64,000 nucleotides of DNA from Membranipora membranacea (lineage: Eukaryota; Bryozoa; Gymnolaemata; Cheilostomatida; Membraniporidae): NCBI GenBank assembly GCA_914767715.1, contig OU612065.1:4836001-4900000 (forward strand), read 5' to 3'. Positions 1-13,056 of this stretch are shown here, piece by piece. The notes beneath the pieces are model-generated. The model made no database searches. It was not told the origin of the DNA and saw nothing but the letters and a program-made list of their open reading frames with translations. The position numbers and the translations under genes were made by a program. Each line of letters opens with the position of its first letter. The first letter of the stretch is position 1.

Positions 1-29
1 AGACCTAAATCAGAGCTCAGAAAACCGTC
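1..29. mobile_element. End of a TA-flanked foldback MITE, cut by the window edge
   Basis: The first 29 bases end in cagaaaaccgtc followed by TA. They match the right terminus of the complete foldback element at 29,624-30,131 (cagaaaactgtc then TA) with only a few differences, including the shared core aaatcagagctcagaaaa. The rest of this copy lies outside the window. Membership of the same family is seen directly; calling it a Tc1/mariner-type MITE rests on the TA flank and is inferred. Confidence 0.6.
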
Positions 30-114
30 TATTGACATGACACATACACACATAAACATGGAATAATTATAACCCAATAGCATCATCCTTTGGCGGCATA
101 ACCAAAACACTAAC

Positions 115-136
115 TTTTTGAAGGTTTTCTCTTTGT
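115..136 (-). CDS. Possible 22-nt micro-exon of the unrecognised minus-strand gene
   Basis: The last confident exon of the minus-strand gene ends at 832 in codon phase 2 (AG|gtatgt). Reading left, a good acceptor (ttcttccacag) precedes 22 bases that complete the split Arg codon and give Gln-Arg-Glu-Asn-Leu-Gln-Lys, followed by the donor gttagt in phase 0. Phase and splice sites fit, but an exon this short occurs easily by chance. The remaining sequence between 137 and 831 shows no exon I can support. Confidence 0.25.
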
Positions 137-831
137 CTGTGGAAGAAGACTTGCGTAAAAGAACATTACTGGAGATGTTGGAGGTAGATATAAAATCATG
201 GGATCTGCAAATCAAGCAATAAAACCAAATGTATACATTCAGTAACTGACTGCAGACAATAATTTACAACATGAACAGAGCAACCATTACCACAATGTAA
301 TCGATGGAAAATGAAAGGTGGTAGGTGGCAATCAAATTTCATGTTCAAGCCTAACTTGAAAATGCATTTGGGCAAGTTTATTGCCCCAACCCACCTAGTC
401 AACCTATAGTCACCACCCAAAGATAGATTGGTAGTGTGAATAAATACATTTGTTATTTATAGTAACATAGAATCACAACACGGAATATCCTTACTCTGTG
501 ATCACCATGAGCACATTTTGTTAAATTTATTAATTATTGAATTAGATATATTTATGGTGAGCACAAAAAAGAGCATTATTGTTACATCATATAGAGCAGA
601 GCGTGCGAGAATCAAGCGACAATGGCACTGACTACTGAGGTATAGGTGGTGGAGTGGAAAATTACATTTTCTTATTAGGTAAATCTGTCACATTCACATT
701 ATTGTAAAACCAATTTATCACTTGCGTCAACACAACTTCACAGCATTGGTCATTTCATGTGATAAAAATATATCATAAAGGTTTCTTTCCTCAAACTAGA
801 TCAATATGTGTGTATGAGGAAGTTTACATAC

Positions 832-3800
832 CTGGCTCTTTTATGTATAACAGGAGAACCATAACGGTGTATGGTTTTTCCCAGCTGCTGTGTCTTCGGT
901 TCTTTGTGATTACTGCCTTCTGTCTCATACTCCATGGCGAGCGATTTAAGCCTCATCTTCAGTGAGCTGTCTATGCTTGCTTGAGGCACTTCAATATCAT
1001 CCTCTCCCAATGAAGGTTCTGACTGACATGCGCTGTTTTCATGAACAGTCAAGTTGCTATTAATATCATAACTATCAAATTCACCGATTATTTCATCTCT
1101 TACAGGAATTTCAACACAATTTTCCTCAGATTTTCTACTACCACTGTCCAACACACGGGTTGATAGATCCTCACTGTCAATTATTGATTTGTCTGAGGAG
1201 ACTACTGATACTGTATTGCTATAGTTCTCCTGATCAACTGATGCGTTTGCGGCATCAGCAATATCATCATCATCAGTGGGTAAAAGAACAAAGTGAAATT
1301 CTTTAGTGAAACAAGGCACATTGCTATCTATTGTGACCACATCTGGCATCGACTTTTGATTATTTAGTACGTTAGTGATGAGTTCCTGATCAAGGGCATC
1401 ATCAGTCAAGCTTCCCAGCTTATATCTTGTGCTAGACAGTGTGAGAGTATCATCTATATTAGCTATAAAGTTTGACCCTGAGCTGATTGTAGAAGTCTCA
1501 GACTGTGTACGATCAATAGGAGATGGTGAGTGTATGAGTTTGGGACTGTTGGGAGCTGAAGGACTACTACCGGGTATTTTAGTGTAGCTGGACGCATTGC
1601 TGAGTCTGCCTGCCTGAAACGGATCATCGAGGAGCATTTCATCAGTAGACTCCTCATCTTCTGCCATTTCAATAGAAAATTCTGGTAGAGTTTGTCCTTC
1701 TCTGGGGGACTTGAGTGGGAGGGATTGTGGTGGGAAGCTTGTATCACTTATCTTAGCTGAAAGTTTATGCTCTGTTTTATGGGGTACATAAAACACAGGG
1801 CGTCCCGTCAAGTCGGCCATGACAGGATGTCTGTAATCGGAAACTACCTTCGCTGAATTTTGCCCGGCTTGCCGATGAAGTTTAGGAGACAGAGCCTTCA
1901 TATGAGACTGATTGTTTGAATTGTCTGCTGTCGTTAACTCGTCTTTTTCATTTTCGATAATCTCTTTATCGTTTTTGTGACCTGGAGAATTAATTTCTTG
2001 TCTTTCACTGCTGTCTGACCTAGAGCGTTGTTCATAGAAGATATCTGTGTTCAAAGCAAGGGTTGGAGCAGTGGAATGATCGATAGCTAAGGCGTGTTTG
2101 AGATTGTCTTTTCCTTTAGCCCTACCCGCTATGGATGACTTAATGATGGGATGTGGTGGAAAACCAGGATATGAAGACATGTTTATGCTGGTCATTGAAT
2201 TGACAGCAAACAGCGATAAGTGTTTCTCTAGTGATTCATCAGAAGCCCTGGCATACAGGTCAATGTTTGAATCTGTTGCTGACTGCTGATGGTCAGTCTC
2301 CTCTACATCAGTGATTACAGTGTTAATAGCCTCCTCAGATCGACTGAGCTTCCGAGGAGAGTGTAACGAGCTACTACTGAACACCGTGTCTGATGATTGG
2401 CTCATCTCACGTAGAGAACCAAACTCCTCTGTGCATCTGAACGATTGCTCTGGTGGCAGTGGGGGCAGGCAGCCAGCTGAAGCAGTTCTCTGAGTATTCG
2501 AAGTGGGTTTCTGAGAAACCAAGATTGAGGACTCACTGCGGGCATCGCCATAAGCTTGCTGCAATAAAATAATTAATTTCATTCATCTCAATGTTTTCTA
2601 TTCCTGTTTTGTTTTGTACCTTAAAAGCGTTTGGTCCAAATTAATTATATTATTTTTTATTCGTCAAAAATTGAAAAGAGGAGCCAGTGATTGATGGTAA
2701 ATATATTGTAATTACAAGTAAGCACAGCACCTCCTAAATTGAGTTTGTAATACAAGCCAGTCAGTACTAGAGATTGCACCACATTTATTTATCTCAGTTA
2801 TGAGGTGACAAACTAATTTTTGGAAAAGTCTTATTATATTATGTTTATTATATTATGTCATATAAATATAAGGCTATCGCTTCCGTCCACCACTTCAATC
2901 ATATAGTGTAATTTTAGGTTGCATGATGTCAAAGTTCTCATATAAACATGTCACACATACCCTGCTGAGGCCTTTGTTATTCTCATGTCTTCCTTGTCTA
3001 CTCTGATGACCATCGCTAGATCTGTGAACAGTAAAATAGATGTTTACAAATAAAGTTTATGACAGGCATGGCTTTACTGGTCTGGTATAGGTGGTACATC
3101 AAGTATCCACCTATTCAAGTGGAAAGGCACTTGAGATGATTAATCTTCTACTATCATTATTCAACTAGCACAGTGCACGCCTCATCTGTAGCTTACAGAA
3201 AACTTACCCTGCACTGTCTCTGATCTCGCTGTAGTAAGAAGGATGATGTCCCTGCTTGACACTCCACTCTCTGAGCTTCTCCTCAAAGTCATCGCTGTGC
3301 CTCTGATTGCCATCCATCTCCTCTATCCTCTCAGCAGATTTAGATCTCATCTTCAAAATTCCGCTTCTTTTCTTATTCTTTATTCTCTGTGTCTTCGCTT
3401 TGGCAGCTACAACATTAGGTAACACTGCTGGTAACATTGGGGCTCCCCGCGTATTTTACTGAAGATTGAAGATTGAGTGTTTTAAAGTTAAAGAAAAGAT
3501 TTAAATGAAAAATCAATAGAAGATTTCCCCATTTCAATTAGACTGGAGCCAGTCCAACCACTTGTAGTTATCTAGTCCAGTTGGATTTGTTTGTTTGAAC
3601 AGACAACTCCACACAACAACAAACCAAACCCATCGGTGTTACTTATTTTGGATCACAGGATCCTGGGTTCGAGCCCCACCGGGTACATTGTTTGTCAAGA
3701 AAAAAATGATCAAATTCAATAACTATTAAACTTGCTGGCTCAGTTCTCACAGGCATTTAGGTACAGCAGTTTTATGTCAAGTCCAGTTGTTTTGAAGAAT

Positions 3801-6800
3801 TAACTCTGAAGATTAGAGTTTTAAAATTGAAGATTACTCTATTTTCTCTGAAGAAGTTGAAGACAGCATTGTGTGCAGGGAGCCCCAACATTGAGGTATC
3901 TAACAATTGGGTCAGAGCGGTAGTATGTGCTCTTCTCCAATTTTTTTCTGATATTTTCAGTCTCAAATATATTAATTTGCATTAAAAAAAGTGGGTACAA
4001 AAATATTATCAGTATCCTTGGGTATAAAAAGTCAATGCAAACCTGTAGCACTATTTTTCCTAGATTTTGGGATAGAAGATGACTCATCAGCCGTCGACTC
4101 GTGATTGTCTTTCATGCTCTGCCATTCTTCCATTTTCCTTTTGAAGTCTTTTGGGAGATTGTCTGTAGAATCTTTTGCTTTTGATCTTTTCAGCTCTGAG
4201 CCTATCAAATAAAAGAATTGTGTAGCATTTCTGACCATGCCCGCACTTATTGATGGGCCACTGTATGGTTGAACTATTTTTATAAGATTTCAAAACTCAC
4301 AGATAGTATTAAGTTATACCGCTGATAGTGATGAAAAATTGTCAGATTATGGCCAAGACAGGACGAGACCGAGACAGCAACAAAATTCGAGACGAGACCG
4401 AGACATATATCGATGCCGATAAAATTGAAAACTGCCACTGTATTGGCATCGGCCACGGTATTTTGATTATTAGGTTTCAAAAAACCGGAAAACCGTGGCA
4501 AAAACCGTGACAAAAACAGTGTTTATGATCAACAAGTCTCGACATTTATCAAGAGTGTCTGTCTCGACAAGACGAGACAGTGTCTTGAGGGCACAAGTCT
4601 TACGAGACTGAGACCGGGACCGAGACTTTGCCATCACTAACCGCTGATGGTTCATCTGATTACCGTTTCATTCATACAGATATGTTGATCAGATGCTCTG
4701 CTTTTAAAGCAATTATAAAAACTATAACCCAAAGCCTTATTCTTGAGGGTGGAGGCAATTCATCCAATCCAGTTCCCTCCGAATTTGTTATATTATAGCT
4801 CTGACTATAAAGCTGTTGATCTGTTCACCGTTTTGTGGGCTATTAGAGCTAGGCTAATAGATGATAAATCTCAAGTTCACAAAGGATGATAGAATTAAAA
4901 ACTTTGTCTTACCTGATAATCTGAGCACGGTCTGCCCGAGGAATTTGGTGCTTGACTTCTTCCTGGAAGGTGTTGGAGAGGCGCAACTTAACTCCTTATT
5001 GGGAGATCTTAGGGAAAGCTCGTCAAGGCTGAAAGAATTATCGAAACTTCTAGAATGAGCTTTTCTGGTGATAACAGATGAAAACCGAGGATTTCCAGAT
5101 GGGATTATGACAGTGTGAACACTCATTTCAGTAAAAAAAACGAGTGTATATGCAACCTGTGGTCACTCATGAATACCGATCAAATGCGAAGCTTTGATCT
5201 GACTAAATTGATTGCAAGTAGTTACGAATGCAGCAATATTTCATGTTGGTTGCATTTTCATGCAAATTTTGATGGTAGGTGGGTCAAAGTAATGTGCAGT
5301 TTTGATTATGACTCAGAAGGTGCGTAGACTAAACAGATAATAAAATTAGTGATGGCAATACAATAGATCTATCAATGAGTGTAAAGAACTATGTGCATGT
5401 CTAAAAATTGGAGTGGACACCAGCAAATCATATCAGCGCATTACCTTAGCTGTTTGTAAACCGTACGGTGATTTGAACCAAGGTGCCTTGCTAGAACATT
5501 GGTTTTTCGTCTTTAAGGGAAAGATACACAATTGTTATACGGAAATGTAAAAACTTTCTAAAGGCGTGGCTGGAGGACAAGATCATTCAAGAGAAATAAA
5601 ATTGAGGTGCCAGGAGTGCAGTCACATACCTTGCTGCCAGATGCTTTTGGGAGAGGTCATCCAACGAAAGCTTTTTTGGAACATCGGTGCTTTCAAATGT
5701 AAGAGAGGGTCCCATCGGTTCGCTTACTTTCCGCTCTAATGTCTAAAGTGAAAAATGCAAGAAGATCGTTACAGGTTTTGTTCAAACTTCCGTCTTCAAA
5801 AAGTAACCAAAACAATAGTGATATGGTGGATGACCAGTTTATGATGTCATTCACATTGTTATGCGTGGCTGTTAAAGATGTCTAGTTTGAACGTGTTGGT
5901 ATCTCAGCAGCTGTGCAAAGTTGTAACTTGTACTCCACGCGTTTAGAGGTGTAATCACTACATGCAACATGCCCGGATAAATTGGACGAGAGGAAATCAG
6001 AGTGGACAGGAAGAACTACTCCTCATGCGTTTACAATAAAAACTATTGAATGAATCAGATCTACGAGCGCACTCATACAAGAGGACAACTCCTTGTTCTA
6101 TGCTAAAGCAAAACAACACCAATAAATGTGTGCAGAGGTTATAGCAGCCAATTCATTTTCTGAATAATTATGACGAGAACTTGAATCAGCAGATCCTTTC
6201 ATGGTCGACCTCTTACACACAAAGCTTGAGAGGTGAGGTGGTGAAGCAGAGGTGGGTATTGGGGAAATACATGAGTAGTTAGCAGTTGTCGGCTACAATG
6301 TTATAAATGTAAATATTCGAATTGACTATAGAGTATGAAATAACGCAGGAAAATTGAAACATTATGTAGAAAATCGATAAGCGTAGTTATGGTCTGGGTG
6401 TGACAACATATCGAGGGAGTTAACTACTAGAAATCTCGGGACTAAATCTGCTTTACTTACATCTATGTCTAGCCGAAACAAAACACCTTTTTCATTCTGT
6501 AAAACATTCTAAACTGACACCTTTAAGTTTTAATACACTGAAAGAAAACTTCTGTACCTCTCCTAGCTTTGTTAAAAACTTAATTCAAACTACCATGTAT
6601 AGTTCAATTCAATAATCTAGTATAATATCGACACTTTGTTCGGCCATTTGCTATCACTACAGGTGAAACTAGAAATATAAAATATACAAAAAATAATATG
6701 GTCTGCTATCTTATTATACATTATATAATAATGACAAATTAAAAATTAAATAGAGTGAATTGACTAACAAATGTAAAAGTCAAATAAAGCACCAACGTTC

Positions 6801-9800
6801 GAATCAGAGCTGTTTTGTTTTGTAATGATTACGATGCCCAGTTTCATCTATCCATCTGCCTTCAGGCTGAACTTTACAACTTATGGTGAAGTATAAATAT
6901 AATATTGTTGATACATACCGACTACAAGGCATTTAATAAGCTACTATATATCAGTGTCTAATAGGATACTGAACTGTTCTGAGGTAGGCATACATAAGTT
7001 ATGTATCTAAGTAACAAACTGTCCAACCACAATGTACTGCTAAGTTATCAGCACCCATAACACAGCACTCGGTACAAAACCAATGTTACCAAAATACCAC
7101 ACTCTTGGGTCGAATCTTCTAAAGAATAGACAAACGTTTGAAAAAATTCAGCAACCTATATGAATGAAGATAATAAATAGCATTGGCAAATATCATATCC
7201 TAATTATGAAACACTAACTACGATCAGATTTGGCGCCACAATATTAGTGGCTGTCACACAATATATATGTAACAAACTACACCAGTGCGCATAAAATACA
7301 TTTGTGAAGTGTACCGCATTTACCTAACGCAGCCGTAATTTACATTTGACGGACCTATACCAAAACCGTCACCTTGCATGCATGCAGAGGTTATCCCATT
7401 CAGCAATATCGTCCAGCATACAAGTGACAGAATATCTATAGTGGGTGATGATTACAGGGAAGCTCTATGTGGGTTGGAGTGCCAGAGGCACATGGTCACA
7501 TACAGATAGATAGAAAAGCAGAGTAAAGGGCTACTACAGATAAATTAGCCACATCTTCAGTCTGGTATTACCTCCTTTTCCTGTATTTGTTGAGTATTTG
7601 TGTTCACACCGCCCTGGCCAGCTTCTACTGGAGACTTTGGAGGGACCCCGGCAGCTGGTGGTCCTAACCACACACCTGTTGACAAGAAAAATGCAAAACA
7701 TTAGGACATCAGAGATGTAATGTAAAATTAAAAATTCTAAACAACTCTATCAAAACAAATGTAGACACACATATGTGCTGGGACATCTCACTCCAACCAT
7801 CATCAAGTCATAACAACAAAAGTTTTTGTCAATCATGAAACATGAGTTTAACTCACTCAAGGATGGACTGAGTATGCAACTGATGCAGAGATTTACATGG
7901 ATAGCACAACTCTATGTCATCTGTTTTAGCTCATCAAAATTATTTTGATGTGACACAGTTGGTGTCAATTAGTGTGTTACAATGAGTGCTTTGAAAACAT
8001 AAGAGAAACTTCTTCATTTCATATACTGAGCCACTAACCCATATCACATACAGTGAAGTTAAAAAAACAGACTTGTTTCATACTTTCACCGAGCCAACAG
8101 TCCAGATTTAGCATGCCAAAATCACTTGTAAATAGTAGAAGAGGTTGTAAAACACAGAGACTGCAATCAGATAGACAGCCTACAATCTTACCACCGTAAT
8201 CAGCGGCGGATTGAAGCTGATCTAATGCGTTTTTAGTTTCGCTATCGTCATCATCATCACCGAGCCACACACCCCCATAATCAGCATCAGCAGCTGAGCC
8301 CTGAGTAGTTATCTGAATCTCTCTCTGAGTGAAGAGCATAACCGGAGCAGTGTTAGGTGTACCATTCCCTGGAGATACTGTACTAAGCCCGGTAGAGCCG
8401 GCTAAATCTACAGTACATACACACAAGCCAAATGTTCACACATAGCAAGTTATAACCAACCACCAGTGTGCTGTTGAAGAAACAGAAATATTGCACAAGA
8501 AAAAATGTTCAGAATATAGTTTTCCTGGCTGCTGGGACTGGGAGCTGTTCTTCAAAAAAAGCAACCCAGCTCTAACAGTAGCTAAGTGAAGTTATTGTGG
8601 GAATTAATATGACCACATTGTGAGAGCATTGTGGTTTGGAACAACTTTAGAAACTGCCCTCCCTACCCATCATTTTGTTATGACCACAGACTTATTACTA
8701 ATAGTAATAAGTATCATTATTATCATTAAAACTTGGTTATTATCATAGACTATAATAATAATAATAATAATAAACCTATTATCAAGTCTATGCAGGGACA
8801 AACTCCCTGGTCTATGGTTATTACATACAAAAATAATTTTAGAGCTGAGTTATGATCCCATGATAGATGGGAGGATAACTCTTAATACTGAGATGATTTA
8901 TTAGTAATGAGGACATGCTATAAGAAACAAGTAACACAATTATCATTGTGCGTTTGAACTTTGAAACCATACAGTGTGCAGTGTGAGAACTCTGTTACTT
9001 GTGACACCAATACTGACAATCATTATGATTAATCATCAGAGCAACAGTGAAATGACTGTTGGAGTAGATTGTTGACATCACAGCAAAAACGCATTACACA
9101 AACTGCACAAAAAATCTGCCACTCAAAAACAAAGCAAACTTAGCCAGTGCCTACTTCTGAGGAGTGGGGCTAGGGAATAAGAACCCAACCTTAGAACAGT
9201 AAGGTCCCTGGACAGAACACTTTTATCACTACAGTAATAACACATCTTACCACTGCTACAATCTACTATGCAGGGCCCGATAGTTGCAAATGAACCCATA
9301 GTGGGCGGACAATCTGAAACAAGATTATCTTATAGGTCAATTACAGCGATGTTTTGGCATCATTTCCCTTACATTGTGCATCACTCAGTATCATTAGTTC
9401 ACTCTAAGCTATTTGATAAAGATTTCCTCAAAACTATCAGTATTAGTTGGGATGGTTTTGATAAATGAACTTCCCTCTAGGAGTATTTTGTTTTTGATGA
9501 GAGCCTGCCTTTTTCTCATTATTTTATTTTTGTGTGAGGGAAAGCAGGCACATGTGCACCTTGTACCGACCTTTTAGTATGGTTAACAAAATTTCAATTC
9601 AATTTACCATTAACATTCCCTGATTATGGTGAATCAGCAATTTTATTTCAATGAGCTTGAGTTACACAGAATAGTGTCTGTTCATCTAAAATAACGATGC
9701 TATCAGTATTAAGTGGGCGATATGGAATAAATGTGACCAAATTGACCCAGAAGCAAATTCTCAGAAGCGTAATGGTCCCAGACTGAAACTTCCCATGAGT

Positions 9801-12800
9801 ACCCAAAAGTGAATTGGAATATGACTATGAACTGTGCAAAGAAGAACCTTACCTTACCTTAACCATCACCCTTTACCAAACACCCAGAAATATGCTGTCA
9901 TTATGTAACTTACCTGCACTCTTGTGGCGCTTAGATACTTTGTTAGTAGCTGTCAGTGTGTTGCTATTATTCTCTTTGTGGGCCAGTTTGACTTTCATCT
10001 TGCCCCAAGTTTCAGACAGCTTGGATCCTTTAATTGTCCCAGGCTGAAATACGTAAAAGAAAAAAACTGGGGATTATCAGAGGGATGTGTTTATCATTGT
10101 TTCTGGCTTTGTAGCTTCTAGAGTCCAGAATCACTTGAAAATGATGAGAGGGAGGTAAAAAATTCAGAATATCAAAAATAATTATCATAGCTATTCAAGG
10201 TAGGTCAATTTATACCGCCTGAGTAACTATGGTTCAAAGAAGAGACGGAAATAATGCAATGAGGTGGGAGTCCAGTCCAGTGCCCCCCCCCCCCCCACCT
10301 AGTAGCTCCTAGGCAACCAAAATAGAATCAGATACGTAAAAACTCAGTCTGCTACTTAAAATATAGTTCTTAAACAATACATGACCGGAATGAGCTGGAA
10401 ATCAAATATCTAACTCAAGTTCATTGCTAGTCTAAGTGTTCATACTCTCCGTTTGCTCTGTTCTGTTCATACTCTCCGTTTTATTATCAACCACCTTCCT
10501 AAGAAGCTAGAGATTCTCACCCCTTATTCAGATTATATTCATTGTGATGAGGTGTGGCCTAATTCTTGAATCGATAAAATGTGATGAGCAATGAAACACA
10601 TAAATTTGGGGATTACCATTCATCATTATTGCCATCTTCCTCTGGCATGTTTGAATACAACACACCCAAATACAAGGCAAAGCCATGTGTGGGTTTTATA
10701 TTTGAATTTATGCATAATTTGGTGAATGCGACCACATAGTGTAGTAGATTAGTACAGCCTGCCAATTTTACCTCTATTACTTCAGGAGTCCATTACACAG
10801 GCTCTGGCTTTTAACCCTGAGATTATTCAATATACTAAATTACCCATCAGGTTATTAAAATCCACAGAGCTAAATTTCGAAGAAATAGCCCAGTCAAGTG
10901 CAATGACTGGCCAGCTAAGTATGAGAAAATTATCAGGCACATGCTGTGAGGCAACACATCTGTACAGCCTAGCAGATCATAATAATATGGTGCGCGTATC
11001 TCGAGGCACTATTTCTATTGCTATAGACCCTGAGTTTCAGTTATGCTGAGTCGGGCTTTCAACCTACGCGTTGTAAATAAATTAAAGAGGCTCCAGAGCA
11101 CAGTTCTTAAAATAGCAGAAAACCTTAAAAATCAAGTTGTCATTGAATGTGGAGGCTGACCAGGAATGCCTTTAAGACAGAAATAAGTATGAGTCATGTA
11201 TGTAACATTAAAATAAACTGACTCTGCTTTGTCTGATGAGCTCTTCGTCAGAGCTGTGTAGTTTGGAGCGGTGGTAGCCATCCAGACTCTCTACAGAGTG
11301 GGCTCTGACCAGCTTACTATCTGTGTCATCATGCCATGATGACGTAACTCCTTTGGACTTTTTATGCTTCACCAGACCATTAGAGTTTAGGTCTACATGT
11401 AACGTTGCATTGTGCAGATCATGCTGCACCTATCAGACAGAAAGAGTAAAATGAGTAAAATAAATTCGACATGTCTAATATCCTTTTGGTCTAACCACCC
11501 TTTGAAAGGTTTCCACTAACCTTGCATTGAATGCAAAGAGATGCTAATTAGAATGGAAATCAGTCAGTGCAAATGCAAGGGCTGATGGTGGTGGTGGTCC
11601 AGATTTATTGGGATTTCAAGTGGCAACTAATAGAACATCTGCCTATTGCAGCTGCTGAGCAAGCTTACGACAAAATCAGCCCGATGTATTCAATGTTGCC
11701 TTGCTTTATTGCAGGACAGAGCGTTTGGGATAATCACTGGTCTCAAACAAAATAACATTTACATAATGGATTATTATAAAATAATTATACACAAAATTCG
11801 ACTCATTAATTTGTTTGTGCCTATTCACTTCCAGGACTGCAACCAAATATGTTTCATTTACAAATTATTTTTATTTTGACCAACTGATCAATGTCCCCTT
11901 GTGCTGAATAAAGCATACGTGAGGATGGTTTTCTGATACCACAAGGCTAATGACATTGGTAACCTAGATATCCTGAACCAAAAAGCAACATCAAATGTTA
12001 GCATGAAAACAAATAACACTCAAATGTCAAAGTATGATGAAATCGATGCTCAGGTGTGGAAGGCAGCGGACTCTAAACACCTTGATCAATGATTGGCAGA
12101 AATGATTTCACTGGTGAATACATTTGTTTAAATATCAACAGCTCTGCCAACCTATGAATCAGACTGATGTACTTGATCATCAAAAAACACCTGAGAATAC
12201 ATCTTACACAGAAACTCATATCACTTTCATATCACTGCTGAATCCAAAATTAATGGCTCCCTAAACAAAACCTGTAAATCCAATTTATGTTTGGAAGGCT
12301 TGGGCCAGGGAGAACCTCAGTTTACCTTACTCTATTGCAATTAAGGATTTAACCAGTGGCTTTGGTAGGCATTTGTCACAATTAGCCAGCAATGGTTTGT
12401 TATTTATATATTAAATTCACAATAAAAATAATCCCCTGTTAAAGTTTCGGTTTTGCATACCAAGCTATAATTAAAATAACTTTGATAAACTTGGAATGCC
12501 AACAGAGCCCCCTCTGCCAAACTACCAAGCATTACTCAGTAAATACCACACAAAACCAGGCAGAACAAACCAGGGCTTCAAATATGGAGGGAAAATAGTC
12601 TAGCTCTGGAAAGTCAGGGCGATTTAAGCTTCTGCAAAACGGTGATTCAGTAGTAGAGAAAGCCAGGCCATGGTGAGAGTTTATCCCTATGACGATAGTA
12701 ACAAAACTTACCTCAGCCAGCAATTTGAATTTCTGGAGGATTTCGATCCTCTGTTCTAAGTCGAAGTTAGCGACTCGGAGTTGTGCCGCCCTGTCTAATA

Positions 12801-13056
12801 TTTCTGTTAGGGTCAAAAGACATTGAAGCCCAGATAGAGGCATATCCTCAGCACTCCTAACATCAGTGCCTGAGTCAATCTCTACAGTACTATTAGATTG
12901 TTTGACAAACTCGAGAAAATCTTCTTCTCTTTGTTGATAAAGTTTCATCCTAGGGTCAGGATCAAGTGTAGATATATAAACAGCAGAAAGTTCACCATCG
13001 GACCGACCGACGCCATCGAACCGACCGACGCCATCGGTCTCCGGTCGCTCTGCCAT
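832..13056 (-). CDS. Unrecognised Ser/Lys-rich multi-exon protein, 3' end open
   Basis: I do not recognise this protein. Twelve phase-compatible exons read from right to left: 12712-13056, 11223-11429, 9914-10043, 8192-8407, 7572-7675, 5630-5742, 5445-5510, 4913-5121, 4043-4201, 3208-3406, 2961-3021 and 832-2558, giving about 1,178 residues. The start ATG at 13,056 lies six bases after a spliced acceptor, so the 5' UTR has an upstream exon. Residues 85-113 look like an amphipathic helix (ILDRAAQLRVANFDLEQRIE). The nine-residue motif ADYGGVWLG occurs twice (269-277, 296-304), and DFxxKxxEW occurs twice (482-490, 556-564), the latter among Lys/Arg-rich segments. The last exon is a 575-residue acidic Ser-rich region without a fold I can name. 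Exon 1 holds a short repeat (DGVGR twice). The last exon ends at a strong donor (AG|gtatgt), so more exons follow; read through, it would stop at 801. A scaffold or cytoskeletal role is only a guess. Confidence 0.8.
3640..3700 (+). repeat. tRNA-like fragment, probable SINE remnant
   Basis: An intronic stretch carries cctgggttcgagccccacc, which has the form of a tRNA T-arm with a pol III B-box (GGTTCGAGCCC). I see no clear A-box at the right distance and no full cloverleaf, so it is more likely a worn tRNA-derived SINE than a tRNA gene. Confidence 0.35.
4326..4639. mobile_element. hAT-like MITE in an intron of the unrecognised gene
   Basis: A 314-bp element begins TAGTGATG and ends CATCACTA, so its outer 8 bp are perfect inverted repeats. 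It is flanked on both sides by ACCGCTGA (4318-4325 and 4640-4647), an 8-bp target-site duplication. The 8-bp duplication and the TAGTGATG terminus are typical of hAT-superfamily elements. The inside is rich in gagaccgagac-like motifs and has no coding capacity, so it is non-autonomous. A TTAGTGATGGCAA end-like sequence also occurs at 5347-5359, perhaps a second, broken copy. Confidence 0.75.
8752..8773. repeat. (ATA)n microsatellite
   Basis: About seven uninterrupted TAA/ATA units lie in an intron of the unrecognised minus-strand gene, in a locally AT-rich stretch. Confidence 0.9.
10283..10297. repeat. Poly-C tract
   Basis: A run of about 15 cytosines in an intron of the unrecognised gene. 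Its exact length is prone to sequencing error. Confidence 0.9.
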
